A stretch of DNA of 64,000 bases from an uncultured Psychroserpens sp. (GCA_947489585.1 CANLEE010000002.1:124001-188000), one strand, 5' to 3'; numbered from the stretch's first letter, positions 43,534 through 53,033 are shown. Notes: a model not told the origin generated them from the letters alone. A program made the numbers and translations.

Positions 43534-44184
43534 TTATTGTTTTCTTTTTGATTCTACCCAAACGTTTACAGAATCTCCTAATCCTACCATAGATTTTGGT
43601 AATTCTACGACTATTGAAAGCACATTAGTCCCTTCAAAAGTGTCACTACCAGGTAAATTAAAACTTGTAGCAGTCCCATCAATGATTGCACTATATTGTG
43701 CAAAGTCAAAAAAGAATGGGTCATCACGAGGTCCAGCAAAAAAACGCATTTCATTATTAGACTCAATAATAGCATTCGTGCTATAAGGTGTAATGTTTAC
43801 AGTATTAAACCCATCTGATGAAAAGATACTACTATTCAACCCAGTTTGTGATGGTGCAAATGGTCCAAAGAAATACATCACACCATCTCTAGGGATGGCT
43901 TGAATTACTAAATCTTCTATGATATCACCATCATTGTCAATATTAAATTCGACCAATACATTTTCATCAAATGCTGCATTTGCTGTACTTCCAGGACTAA
44001 GTAAGCCTTGTATAGTAGCTACCAATACGATATTGTTAGTATTTTCACCTTGAAAGGCATACAGATCAGCAATATCACTTGTTCCACCCATAACTGCAGG
44101 AGCATCAATATGATCTGCCGCGATTGCAAAAAAGCCAGCAATAGCTATAACTGTGACTCCAATTAAAATTTTTAATTTTTTCAT
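43534..44184 (-). CDS. DUF4331-type exported protein (N-terminal-like half)
   Basis: 216 residues. A signal peptide (IGVTVIAIAGFFAIA) is followed by the DUF4331 opening AADHIDAPAVMGGTSDIADLYAFQ, a segment FFAGPRDDPFFFDFAQYSAI, and the end VVELPKSMVGLGDSVNVWVESKRKQ. First gene of a leftward group with the second DUF4331 gene and the TPR lipoprotein. Catalytic residues cannot be named. Confidence 0.85.
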   Translation of the reverse strand: MKKLKILIGVTVIAIAGFFAIAADHIDAPAVMGGTSDIADLYAFQGENTNNIVLVATIQGLLSPGSTANAAFDENVLVEFNIDNDGDIIEDLVIQAIPRDGVMYFFGPFAPSQTGLNSSIFSSDGFNTVNITPYSTNAIIESNNEMRFFAGPRDDPFFFDFAQYSAIIDGTATSFNLPGSDTFEGTNVLSIVVELPKSMVGLGDSVNVWVESKRKQ

Positions 44185-44331
44185 AATACGTTGAGATTTT
44201 TGTTAATTATTTATTTGTCTCTGAAAACACTTACGAAAAAATTACACCTAGGGTTTTATTAAAATTTTGTCAACACAATTAAACGCTGTATATAGATAAA
44301 GAATTAACTTTACTTAATAAACTATCATATT

Positions 44332-44772
44332 ATGAGAGACCCGTTTTTAGAAGCAGCAATCAACGAAGCCAAATTGGGATTGCAAGAAGGTGGAATCCCT
44401 ATAGGTTCTGTAATTGTACATAATAATAAAATTTTAGGAAAAGGACATAATCGACGTGTGCAAGAAGGCAGTGTTATTTTACATGGCGAGATGGATGCAT
44501 TAGAAAATGCTGGGCGACAAAAAGCCTCTGTTTATAAACAAAGTGTATTATACACAACACTTTCTCCTTGTCCGATGTGTACTGGAACGATTCTCTTATA
44601 TGGTATTCCGAAAGTTGTTATTGGTGAGAATAAAACATTCATGGGTGAAGAAGATTTATTAAAATCTAAAGGAGTTGAAGTTATCGTTATTAATGATAAT
44701 GAATGCATCGATATTATGACAAAATTCATCAATAATAAACCTGAATTATGGAATGAAGATATTGGTGTATAA
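44332..44772 (+). CDS. Cytosine deaminase, yeast FCY1-like
   Basis: 146 residues. The zinc site is H51-x-E53 (LHGEMDALENAGR) and C80-x2-C83 (TLSPCPMCTG). GGIPIGSVIV, LLYGIPKVVIGEN and the C-terminal PELWNEDIGV follow the fungal cytosine deaminase closely, much more than bacterial CodA or tRNA-adenosine deaminases. It would hydrolyse cytosine to uracil for pyrimidine salvage. Activity on other bases such as guanine cannot be excluded. A -7 element TAACTTTA lies at 44305-44312. Confidence 0.85.
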   Translation: MRDPFLEAAINEAKLGLQEGGIPIGSVIVHNNKILGKGHNRRVQEGSVILHGEMDALENAGRQKASVYKQSVLYTTLSPCPMCTGTILLYGIPKVVIGENKTFMGEEDLLKSKGVEVIVINDNECIDIMTKFINNKPELWNEDIGV

Positions 44773-44824
44773 AACTCAAGGTTCAAATAAAAAATTAACT
44801 TTGTGTGTCTTTTAAAATTAAAGT

Positions 44825-46012
44825 ATGAACCCATCTACTAGTGGTTGGATTGAAAAATTCTGCTCTCAGCTCTCTAAAAAAGGGATTCCTTTTGAGACCT
44901 ATACAGATATGTATTATGGTTTAAAGCAATACGGGTTTATCTATGGTGTTAATATTTCTATTACTGAAAAAATAGAACAGGTTCTTAACTATTCTGAAGA
45001 TGAGCTAGCTAAAGCCAATCTCATTACAGGTTTATATCATGTATACTATTTTTATAGAGGCACATTCACTAAGAAGGAATTCATCACAGATTTATTACGG
45101 TTTTATAAGGCATTAGAAATTGCAGATTTATCGCTTTGGGATAAACTGGTTATTGGAAAGAGTGACACCTCAATGCTTGAACGATTAATTCATGATCGTG
45201 TTAAATTCGACGATAATTTATTAACTAGAAATTTCAATAAGTCGATTACTAATTCCTTACTTTTTTCTGATATTCTTACATTTGAATCTTTTCTAAAAGA
45301 AGGCGTTGAACCAAAATCTTATGCTGCTAAATTAGAAAGTATTATCATTGGAACTTTGTATCAATCGCTTAATTCTAAAAGTAAAATCACTGATTACGAC
45401 AAAGAAATTATTGATATTTTTGAATCTTCCACCACTTTTCTTGAAGAAGATACCACCGAAATTGAAGACCTCATTTACGATATTGATTATGACATCAACT
45501 TTAATGAAAAAAAGTACTTATTAGATTTAATGTGCTTGTCTGTTTGGGATGATGAGATTTTAGAAAAATCGGAGTATCAATTTTTAAAGCAATTAGCAAA
45601 ACGTCTTGATATAGATATTTCCGAAATACAGGATTCTATTCTATGCGTATCCAAGTTTCATGATGAGCATAAAAAAGAAGTGATGCTATTCTTGCAGACC
45701 AACCCAATGGGTAACTTCTATGAAAATTCATCTCAGCTTGTTAATAAATTGATTAGACGTAACAGTAAACGATTGGTTAAAGAGATGCGCCAAAGTAAGG
45801 AATTGATGATGTTAATTACAAAATCAACACATTCTGATTTAAGCAAAGAAGAACAAAAACAATTGCAAGCTCAGTTACTAGACATGCTAAAAACGGTACC
45901 AAGTCTGGCCATTTTCATGCTTCCAGGTGGTGCTATTTTATTACCTCTTTTTGCCAAATTGATTCCTAATCTACTACCATCTGCTTTTGATGATAATAGA
46001 ATTGAAGACTAA
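44825..46012 (+). CDS. LETM1-related protein
   Basis: 395 residues, mostly helical. The C-terminal segment KTVPSLAIFMLPGGAILLP, followed by FAKLIPNLLPSAF, closely resembles the LETM1 core of mitochondrial ion-transport proteins and is the only likely membrane segment. The N-terminal 300 residues include a TerB-like acidic helical region (LDLMCLSVWDDEILEKSEY). Flavobacterial relatives are annotated as LETM1-related biofilm-associated proteins; function unproven. A -7 element TAACTTTG at 44796-44803 precedes it. Confidence 0.8.
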   Translation: MNPSTSGWIEKFCSQLSKKGIPFETYTDMYYGLKQYGFIYGVNISITEKIEQVLNYSEDELAKANLITGLYHVYYFYRGTFTKKEFITDLLRFYKALEIADLSLWDKLVIGKSDTSMLERLIHDRVKFDDNLLTRNFNKSITNSLLFSDILTFESFLKEGVEPKSYAAKLESIIIGTLYQSLNSKSKITDYDKEIIDIFESSTTFLEEDTTEIEDLIYDIDYDINFNEKKYLLDLMCLSVWDDEILEKSEYQFLKQLAKRLDIDISEIQDSILCVSKFHDEHKKEVMLFLQTNPMGNFYENSSQLVNKLIRRNSKRLVKEMRQSKELMMLITKSTHSDLSKEEQKQLQAQLLDMLKTVPSLAIFMLPGGAILLPLFAKLIPNLLPSAFDDNRIED

Positions 46013-46013
46013 C

Positions 46014-47618
46014 TTATTGCTTCACAAATTTTATATTGGCATTGCCTTTTTCAGTTTTGATTTGGAAAAAATAAATACCAGAATTCAAGTGTTTGGTTGA
46101 AAATGCGACTTTTTGGCTATTGAACATTTCCGAAGTATTGATAAGACGTCCACTAATATCTACAATAGTATAATTTCCTTTTAAAACTGTACTAAACTCT
46201 ATATTAAAAAGATCTTTTACTGGATTAGGGTAGCTTTTAATCGTATTCAGAAATTGATCATTTGTCGAAAGCGTAGTTGATGATGCTGAAGCGCTAATTA
46301 CAGAGGAATTTAAAACACCATCAATAGAATAAGCCGTTATTTTAAACCATACGTCATCGTTTTCAGAGATGCTTGGATTTGTCCATAGATATGACGGATT
46401 ATCAAGCGATGTTGCTATAGTATTAAAATTGTTTTGGTTATCTATACTGTATTCTAAATCGTAGAAAATTGGTCGTCCATCATCAGGATTATTCAGTTCC
46501 CATGTGATTGGAGTACTCGTATCATAAACACCCGAAATAGGTGATGTAATAGTAATATCGGGATGCTCATAATCATGTAATAACTCGGCAAAACCAATCC
46601 CAGTAACTGCTACTCCATTTATTGTACCTGTTATTGAAGTTGCGCCTTCAAAAAATCGAAATGGGAATTGTACTTCGGTGGTTTCATGTAATGTGGTAAT
46701 TATTATATCTATAGCATTGATAGCAGATGTTAATCGCCACTGTTTAGAATAGCAACGTTGACCATCTGGCATCCAAGTATAAGCCAACCGATCAATTTGA
46801 AAATCGTCAGTCGTGTATTGTGTACTTTCATCAACATAAGCTGATAATATTTTATACTTATCATTATTTGGAATTAACCGATCTGAAGTAAATATATTCC
46901 AAAGATTGAGATCCATTCCATTGGAGAGTTGCATACTAAACCATTCATATTTCTCACCAGTGAATGGATTAAAATCACCATATTGCCTATCTATCCATCC
47001 TGTTCCAATAACTGGTTCAGTAATACCATTAAAGGTTATTGATCCTGTAACTTCATTCATCGTTTGAGAGAAATAGTATGTGTAATTCGATTCTCCTTGA
47101 TCTAAATATCCATCATCTCCAACAATAAGAGGTCGTTTAAGCGTTTCGAATTCTATATCTAATCCAGCATTTGTTATTAAAGCATACAGTTCATATTCAA
47201 AAGGAATAGGGATATTATTGACATCTTCTTTATTTCGCCAAGATTCTGTACCTGCCAAAAAAATATCAGCTTCGATATCAAAACTCGTTGTAGATAGCGT
47301 TGTATAGTTCAAAGGCTTAACATCTTGAATAAACGTACCTGTATCATCATCTGTAATATTCAAAATTCTAAATCCGTCAAATCCTGATTGCGGAAAATGG
47401 AAAAATGTATACATAAAGCTATAACTTTTCCCTGTAGTTTGGCCAACAACATGACCAGCTGAGTACCACCATTCTACGGGCTCACCATTATGACGACCTT
47501 CATCTATTGGAAATTCAACTTGACCGCTTGGCGTATATGGATAGGTTTTCCAATCCTGAGCAAAAGCCGCCGTGCTTATCACACATAAAAATATGAGCAG
47601 ATTAATTCTAAATTTCAT
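46014..47618 (-). CDS. AttH/CrtC-like lipocalin-fold protein with T9SS sorting tail
   Basis: 534 residues from the ATG at 47618, which gives a clear signal peptide (FLCVISTAAFAQ). Residues about 25-355 match the AttH/hydroxyneurosporene-synthase fold: EPVEWWYSAGHVVG, GTGWIDRQYGDF, EWFSMQLSNGMDLNLW. A fibronectin-like region follows, and the last 80 residues are a type A T9SS domain (SYPNPVKDLFNIEF, IVDISGRLI, LNSGIYFFQIKTEKG). It is an exported, probably surface-linked protein acting on a hydrophobic ligand that cannot be named. Confidence 0.87.
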   Translation of the reverse strand: MKFRINLLIFLCVISTAAFAQDWKTYPYTPSGQVEFPIDEGRHNGEPVEWWYSAGHVVGQTTGKSYSFMYTFFHFPQSGFDGFRILNITDDDTGTFIQDVKPLNYTTLSTTSFDIEADIFLAGTESWRNKEDVNNIPIPFEYELYALITNAGLDIEFETLKRPLIVGDDGYLDQGESNYTYYFSQTMNEVTGSITFNGITEPVIGTGWIDRQYGDFNPFTGEKYEWFSMQLSNGMDLNLWNIFTSDRLIPNNDKYKILSAYVDESTQYTTDDFQIDRLAYTWMPDGQRCYSKQWRLTSAINAIDIIITTLHETTEVQFPFRFFEGATSITGTINGVAVTGIGFAELLHDYEHPDITITSPISGVYDTSTPITWELNNPDDGRPIFYDLEYSIDNQNNFNTIATSLDNPSYLWTNPSISENDDVWFKITAYSIDGVLNSSVISASASSTTLSTNDQFLNTIKSYPNPVKDLFNIEFSTVLKGNYTIVDISGRLINTSEMFNSQKVAFSTKHLNSGIYFFQIKTEKGNANIKFVKQ

Positions 47619-47770
47619 AGCTAAATTTTTGAATTGGAAAACTAAAGTTTTAAACATTTACTGGCAAATATTACAGTTTATAAGTCAATTTTAAAGTTTT
47701 AAGTGACTAAAAGCGTAACATTTTAGGTTAAATTGCGACCAATAGTTGATTTCTTAAAAGTAAGATAGAT

Positions 47771-48790
47771 ATGATCAAAAACTCTACCTTAAAGCAAAAT
47801 GCTATAGTTTTTTTAATTCCGCTAGCACTTTTATTAACCTTAGTTTTTCTATTAAAATCAAATGTATTTCTAGCTAATCAAAGTTTGCTATCTACATTCA
47901 TCACCATTGATTTTATTATTACGATTCCAATTATTTATTTCTTACTCATTAGAAAACGTAATATTTCAAATCTTACCATAGCGCCATTTCTTATTTTATG
48001 TGTTGTTGTTGCTTCGTATACAATTCCAACTACTCATCAAGATGTATTGAGTTTAGCCAAAACTTGGTTAATTCCTATAGTTGGATTAAGTGTGCTCACT
48101 TTTGTTGTCATCAAGGTTAGAAAAGCGATACATATTTATAAAAAAACAGCGAACAATCATCACGATTTTTATAGTGCTCTTGTAGAAACGTGTCAGTCTT
48201 TATTCCCAAAAACTGTTGCTAAATTAGCAACTAACGAAATTGCGCTTATTTATTATGGTTTTTTTAACTTCAAAAAAGCCACATTACAATCTAATGAATT
48301 TTCAAACTATAAAGGCTCAGGTATTCTATCAACACTTGGCGCTATAATTTTTGTAGTTGCCATTGAAATGGCAACAGTTCATATACTTATAGCCAAATGG
48401 AGTACAACCTTAGCTTGGGTATTGACTATATTAAGTTTTTATTCTGCCCTACAATTAATTGGTATTATTAGATCTGTCCCTAAACGGCCTATCACTATAC
48501 ATGATGATTATTTGCAATTACGCTTCGGAATATTAAGTGAAACACACATTCCTTTTGATGCCATAGATCATATAAAGTTAGCAAGTTTATCAGATTTTGA
48601 TAAAGAGAAAAACACTAAGACTTTATCGCTTTTAGGTGAACTTGAACACAGTAATATTGTTATTCATTTGAATACACCTCAGCAATTAAACTTTATCTAC
48701 GGAAAGCCTAAATCTTACACAAAATTATTGCTGTTTGTTGATGATAACCAGAATTTTAAAGCACAAGTAGAAACGCATCTTCAAAACTAA
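47771..48790 (+). CDS. Membrane protein with PH-like C-terminal domain
   Basis: 339 residues. About five membrane helices: three in the first 110 residues and two around 190-230 (LGAIIFVVAIEMATVHILI and TTLAWVLTILSFYSAL). The C-terminal 110 residues (RPITIHDDYLQLRFGILSET...IPFDAIDHIKLA) resemble bacterial PH domains. No named family recognised. The J-domain gene begins 7 bp later, so the two are likely one transcript. Confidence 0.7.
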   Translation: MIKNSTLKQNAIVFLIPLALLLTLVFLLKSNVFLANQSLLSTFITIDFIITIPIIYFLLIRKRNISNLTIAPFLILCVVVASYTIPTTHQDVLSLAKTWLIPIVGLSVLTFVVIKVRKAIHIYKKTANNHHDFYSALVETCQSLFPKTVAKLATNEIALIYYGFFNFKKATLQSNEFSNYKGSGILSTLGAIIFVVAIEMATVHILIAKWSTTLAWVLTILSFYSALQLIGIIRSVPKRPITIHDDYLQLRFGILSETHIPFDAIDHIKLASLSDFDKEKNTKTLSLLGELEHSNIVIHLNTPQQLNFIYGKPKSYTKLLLFVDDNQNFKAQVETHLQN

Positions 48791-48797
48791 TCATATT

Positions 48798-49232
48798 ATG
48801 GAATTACAGAATTATTATCGTCTATTGCATATTGAAAAATCGGCAGATATAGATGCAATTAAAAAAGCATTTAGAACCGAAATTGCTTTATATCATCCTG
48901 ATAATAACAAATCGGAAGGTGCAAAAGTTCGATTTAATTTACTGGTTGAGGCTTTTGATATCCTTTCTAATCCAAAAAAACGTGAAGCCTATGATAATAT
49001 GCTTGATGCAACACAAGCAAATAAACCTGTTATCATTGAACCTAAAGCTGAAGCGCAGTACGAGGAATGGAAAAAGGAATCTAAGAAAAAATCTAAAGAC
49101 TATTGGAACACTTCTCTTACCGAATTATTAGTATTAGACATCTTTTTAGAAGCAGGATTTAGCGGCTTATTTTCAGGAAATTTACTTGATGGTATAGGAG
49201 ATTCATTGGGTGACATTTTTGACATCTTTTAA
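48798..49232 (+). CDS. J-domain (DnaJ-like) protein
   Basis: 144 residues. An N-terminal J domain (1-65) with the HPD motif at 33-35 and LVEAFDILSNPKKREAYDNML. The rest is a Lys-rich linker and a Gly-rich hydrophobic C-terminus (AGFSGLFSGNLLDGIGDSLGD). It lacks the zinc-finger and substrate domains of DnaJ, so it is a type III co-chaperone that recruits DnaK to a particular place. Pairing with the preceding membrane protein suggests the membrane. Confidence 0.88.
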   Translation: MELQNYYRLLHIEKSADIDAIKKAFRTEIALYHPDNNKSEGAKVRFNLLVEAFDILSNPKKREAYDNMLDATQANKPVIIEPKAEAQYEEWKKESKKKSKDYWNTSLTELLVLDIFLEAGFSGLFSGNLLDGIGDSLGDIFDIF

Positions 49233-49239
49233 TTAGTGT

Positions 49240-49995
49240 TTAAGTCAACCATTCTTTAAAATCCTTCACACGTTCTCTAGCGACAATCACCTCTTGTTCA
49301 TTAAATGTATTTAGTTTAATCTGCAGTCTAGAATTGGTATAACTTACCATATCCTTTATTGCATTGACATTAACGAAAAACTTTCGGCTTATTCTAAAGA
49401 ATTTATGAGGTTCTAACTCATCTTCAAGTTGTTCTAAAGTGGTATCTAGAAGATAATTTCTTCCTTGAGAAGTAAAGGCATAGGTGCCTTTATTTTCGCT
49501 ATAAAAACATTCGATATCATCAATATTAATAAGTTTTAAATGTTGTCCTACTTTTACAGAAAACCGTTTTTTGTACTCGCGTTCTATAGGGTTAACTAAT
49601 AACTTTTTTATATCATTAAAATCTAGAGTAACCGACTGTTGCTTTGGTGCACGTTCTTTATATTTTGAAACTGCTTTAGCAAGATCATCTTCATCAATAG
49701 GCTTTAATAAATAGTCAATACTATTGAGTTTAAACGCTTGCAAAGCATATTCATCATAAGCAGTTGTAAAGATAACTGCAGAACTAATATCTATAGTTTC
49801 AAAAATTTCAAATGATAAACCATCACTTAGTTGAATATCTAAAAAAATCAAATCTGGATGCTCATTATTTTGAAACCATTCTATAGATTCTTCAACTGAA
49901 TGCAACATGGTTTTAGCCTCCATTTGTAATTCTGTCAACATACGTTGTAGTCGTCTTGCTGATGGTTTTTCGTCTTCTATGATAATTACATTCAT
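49240..49995 (-). CDS. LytTR-family response regulator
   Basis: 251 residues. A receiver domain (1-120) with phospho-acceptor D53 (DLIFLDIQLSDG) and T/Lys switch residues (VIFTTAYD, YLLKPID). A C-terminal LytTR DNA-binding domain (about 145-250) contains FFRISRKFFVNVNAI. It is the last gene of the leftward operon with the LytS-like kinase and 2TM proteins, and is the cognate regulator. Confidence 0.93.
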   Translation of the reverse strand: MNVIIIEDEKPSARRLQRMLTELQMEAKTMLHSVEESIEWFQNNEHPDLIFLDIQLSDGLSFEIFETIDISSAVIFTTAYDEYALQAFKLNSIDYLLKPIDEDDLAKAVSKYKERAPKQQSVTLDFNDIKKLLVNPIEREYKKRFSVKVGQHLKLINIDDIECFYSENKGTYAFTSQGRNYLLDTTLEQLEDELEPHKFFRISRKFFVNVNAIKDMVSYTNSRLQIKLNTFNEQEVIVARERVKDFKEWLT

Positions 49996-50044
49996 TGTTT
50001 AAAATTTATTTTTCACTTCTAAGTTTTCAGTTTCATTAAAAGGT

Positions 50045-50371
50045 TTATTCCCAAAAAGTGGTCTCTACGCTTTCTTCTTCTTTTAGAAATTTCTCTGCTT
50101 TTTTATCTTCCCAACTTTTCTTAAAAAGAAATCTTCCTTTAAAAACAATCCAAGCATGTATACTAATAAAAACAGTCCACAACACTAAAGTTGAAATATT
50201 TAATCCGGTAATATTACTAGTATATGGTCCTTCTTCCATGACATAAAAATTTAATGAAATGAGTCCCACTACAATAATATATAAGGCTAAATGCAAATAG
50301 AATATTTTAATTCGTCTAACTTGATGCTTTACACTAGCAAGCTGTTTTTCTTCGTCTTTATTCAATTTCAT
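50045..50371 (-). CDS. 2TM-domain protein
   Basis: 108 residues with two membrane helices (about 25-46 and 60-80) between an N-terminal basic helix (QLASVKHQVRRIKIFYLH) and the C-terminal motif KKSWEDKKAEKFLKEEE, ending FWE. It is the third of three consecutive stand-alone copies of a module that is also fused to the kinase of this operon. Probably a membrane partner of the histidine kinase; function unknown. Confidence 0.85.
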   Translation of the reverse strand: MKLNKDEEKQLASVKHQVRRIKIFYLHLALYIIVVGLISLNFYVMEEGPYTSNITGLNISTLVLWTVFISIHAWIVFKGRFLFKKSWEDKKAEKFLKEEESVETTFWE

Positions 50372-50384
50372 AATTATAAGTTAA

Positions 50385-50699
50385 TTACTCCCAACGTTGA
50401 TACTCTTCTTCCATTAATTTTTCAACCTTTTTATTTTCCCAATTCTTACCAAAAATTAAGCTTGGCAAAAACACTGATGCTGCATGTGCTAATAAACCTA
50501 TTCCCCAAAAAGAAAATGTAATAAAATTACGCCATTGAAAATAGCTTTCTCCTTCATTTAAATTGTCAATATTGATAAAAACAAAGACAAGGTTAACTAA
50601 CATAAAAATTAATGCATGGGTGTAAAACCCTTTAAGTTGTTTCACTCTTTTTGCTGCAATTTGATAGCGCTCTTGGTATCCCAATTTTCTTGATTCCAT
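50385..50699 (-). CDS. 2TM-domain protein
   Basis: 104 residues from the ATG at 50699, which overlaps the stop of the upstream gene as TAATG; an ATG three codons earlier lies inside that gene. N-terminal basic helix (RYQIAAKRVKQLKGFYTH), two membrane helices, and the C-terminal signature KNWENKKVEKLMEEEYQRWE. Translational coupling with its neighbour suggests equal amounts of the 2TM proteins. Confidence 0.85.
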   Translation of the reverse strand: MESRKLGYQERYQIAAKRVKQLKGFYTHALIFMLVNLVFVFINIDNLNEGESYFQWRNFITFSFWGIGLLAHAASVFLPSLIFGKNWENKKVEKLMEEEYQRWE

Positions 50700-51040
50700 T
50701 ATTCCCAATGTTTATTTTCTTTATCCATTAGCTGCTTAATTTTGCGTTCTTCCCAATTTTTTCCAAACATAAAATCTGGTCCAAATACACCAAGAAAGTG
50801 GAATAACAATCCTATTCCCCAAAAAAGTGGTGTGGCAAAGGTTCCAAAGCTAAATAATCTTCCTCCATTACTAACAATCAAAATGATAATGAACAAATTG
50901 ACAATCACATAGGATGCTAAATGCCAGTAAAACCCCATAAGTGCTTTCACTTTTTTCTGGGCTCTCATATACGCTTCTTCTCTTTCAAAAGCTCTCTGAG
51001 CAGATCTTTGTCTTTCGTACGGTTCTATATTATTCTCCAT
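50699..51040 (-). CDS. 2TM-domain protein
   Basis: 113 residues from the ATG at 51040, 12 bases beyond the kinase stop; a TTG at 51061 inside the kinase gene is unlikely. N-terminal amphipathic region (MRAQKKVKALMGFYWH), two membrane helices (about 40-60 and 70-92), and the C-terminal motif KNWEERKIKQLMDKENKHWE, nearly the same as in the kinase tail. Confidence 0.85.
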   Translation of the reverse strand: MENNIEPYERQRSAQRAFEREEAYMRAQKKVKALMGFYWHLASYVIVNLFIIILIVSNGGRLFSFGTFATPLFWGIGLLFHFLGVFGPDFMFGKNWEERKIKQLMDKENKHWE

Positions 51041-51051
51041 GATATTTCTAA

Positions 51052-52398
51052 TTAATTCCAACGCTGTTCGTCTTCTTCACGCATAAATTTTTCAATTTTA
51101 CGTTGTTCCCAAGATTTCCCTAGGACACCATCGTTTACATATACTTTGTAAGCGTGAAATGCTAATCCCATTCCCCAACCTAACATCGGAAACCAAAACC
51201 ATTGGATGGTATGTGGTGTATAGCGATACCAGATGAATATTAAAAACGGAATAACTACGCAATAAGAGAGTAAGCTGTAATAAAATTCTTTCATCTCTTC
51301 TACACGTTTACGTGCTCTGACATATCTGTCGTCAAATTTTGATTTTGGTTCTATTGCTTTCATGATTGATACTTGTTTTGTAAGCATTGGAATTGCGACT
51401 GCAAAACTGTTTGCTTGTTGATTGATTGATACTGTTTTATTTGATAATAATTTATAGCGTTGTTTGATATTTTCTAATCCTACGCCACTACTCTTTTTTA
51501 CAATTTGTTTGGGTTGGAGATTGTTTTCTACAACAAGGCTTCCTCCAATTTCAAAAATTTTAATATGCAAAGGTTTGCTACTCGTCACCATATTATGCTT
51601 TACTGCATTTTCTAACAAAAGTTGTAATGATAATGGCACCACCTTGCTTTCTGGATTTGATGCTCTATCTGGTATTTCAAAGATGATACTGTCTTCAAAA
51701 CGCATTTTTAGAAGCGACATATAAGTTCTAGCAAAATCTAATTCTTCATCTACAGTAATCAAATCCTTATTCTTTTGCTCAAGAACATAACGGTATACTT
51801 TTGACAAAGACGTTGTAAACTTTTGAGCATTCTTTGGATTCTCCTCGATTAAACTCGTTAGCACATTTAAGCTATTGAATAAAAAATGTGGATCTAACTG
51901 ATTTTTTAAAGCGTCAAACTTAGCACTGGCAGCTCCTGCGATTACTTTTTGTTCTTTAAGTTTATTTTTTTGATAGCGATTATAGAAGAAAATCACATAG
52001 AATACAGAAATAATAGTTAGTGTAATCCATAGTCCAAAACTATAACCTTGCCAGCTTTCTCTGCTTATAAAATCGTCCCATTTAACATTATATATAATAA
52101 CAGATGCAAAGACTCTCAATAAAAATATAGCGATTAATGTAATGATTACTGCTCCAATAATTCCGACAATTATTCGCTTTATAGTATCTCCCTTTTTCCA
52201 ACTTTTGCGCTCCATGTAATCAAAAAACGCCATATTAGAATACCCGAGTACAAACGAATACAACTGATAGAATCCAAATTCAACTAAAAAATCATTAGTG
52301 GTATCGAAACTAAATCCATTAGAGAGTAGATTTCCAATAATAAACACTAGACATCCAATGATGAAAGTAATGATGATATTTTTAATTGATTTTGTCAT
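51052..52398 (-). CDS. LytS-type sensor histidine kinase with C-terminal 2TM module
   Basis: 448 residues. Four membrane helices occupy 1-140. The His_kinase domain has the phospho-acceptor H171 in QLDPHFLFNSLNVL, and a HATPase_c domain follows with LLLENAVKHN and SGVGLENIKQRY. After about residue 350 an extra 2TM module is attached (RYVRARKRVEEMKEFYY, two helices, KSWEQRKIEKFMREEDEQRW), homologous to the three genes downstream. The normal LytS kinase ends after the HATPase domain, so this is a fusion. The signal is unknown. Confidence 0.92.
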   Translation of the reverse strand: MTKSIKNIIITFIIGCLVFIIGNLLSNGFSFDTTNDFLVEFGFYQLYSFVLGYSNMAFFDYMERKSWKKGDTIKRIIVGIIGAVIITLIAIFLLRVFASVIIYNVKWDDFISRESWQGYSFGLWITLTIISVFYVIFFYNRYQKNKLKEQKVIAGAASAKFDALKNQLDPHFLFNSLNVLTSLIEENPKNAQKFTTSLSKVYRYVLEQKNKDLITVDEELDFARTYMSLLKMRFEDSIIFEIPDRASNPESKVVPLSLQLLLENAVKHNMVTSSKPLHIKIFEIGGSLVVENNLQPKQIVKKSSGVGLENIKQRYKLLSNKTVSINQQANSFAVAIPMLTKQVSIMKAIEPKSKFDDRYVRARKRVEEMKEFYYSLLSYCVVIPFLIFIWYRYTPHTIQWFWFPMLGWGMGLAFHAYKVYVNDGVLGKSWEQRKIEKFMREEDEQRWN

Positions 52399-52409
52399 GA
52401 TACTTCAGT

Positions 52410-53033
52410 TTATTTTTTACAAGTCTCGACTACTTGTTCCGCACGATTTTTCCCCCAATTTGGATGTAATTCACTTTCTGGTTTAAAGTTAGTAAAAAGT
52501 TCTATGGATTTTTCTATAGCCTCACAATAAGGTGCTGTGTCTTGTCCAAAATATTTTGCACTTCCCATGCCCCATTCTGCCTTTCCAAAAACGACTCTTG
52601 GATTTTCTGGTGCTAATTTCTCAGCTTTAGCATATAATTCAGAAATTTTTCCTGAGTATTTCATTCCGTAAGTCATTCCATCAAAGGCTACCCAATTGGT
52701 TAATACATGCGCTTGTATTACCATAATTTCTGGATTGTCTTTACTAATTGTCATCGCACTATTAATATGTTCTTGCGCTTTATCTAATTGTGCTTTTAAC
52801 ACAGCTTCATCCTTAATGTTCCAGCTTTTTAAGCTATTAATTTGTGCAATATAATAGTGTGGTAGCCACTGATCTGTTTCAGCATTTGAAATACGCTCAA
52901 ACATATTCTCTGCTTCGTCCATTTTATTTTCTTGCCAAAGGCTAAATGCCTTTTGCATTCCTTTTTCAAAATTGGTTTGTGCATTAGTTAATCCAGAGAT
53001 TAATACAATTGCGATAATCATTAATTTTTTCAT
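52410..53033 (-). CDS. Exported TPR-like protein
   Basis: 207 residues. A signal peptide (MIIAIVLISGLTNAQ) is followed by helical repeats reminiscent of TPR (FSLWQENKMDEAENMFERI, AQEHINSAMTISKDNPEIMV, YAKAEKLAPENPRVVFGKAEW). Two cysteines lie near the C-terminus. No specific function can be named. It sits 11 bp before the kinase in the leftward operon and may supply its periplasmic input; this is inferred. Confidence 0.75.
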   Translation of the reverse strand: MKKLMIIAIVLISGLTNAQTNFEKGMQKAFSLWQENKMDEAENMFERISNAETDQWLPHYYIAQINSLKSWNIKDEAVLKAQLDKAQEHINSAMTISKDNPEIMVIQAHVLTNWVAFDGMTYGMKYSGKISELYAKAEKLAPENPRVVFGKAEWGMGSAKYFGQDTAPYCEAIEKSIELFTNFKPESELHPNWGKNRAEQVVETCKK

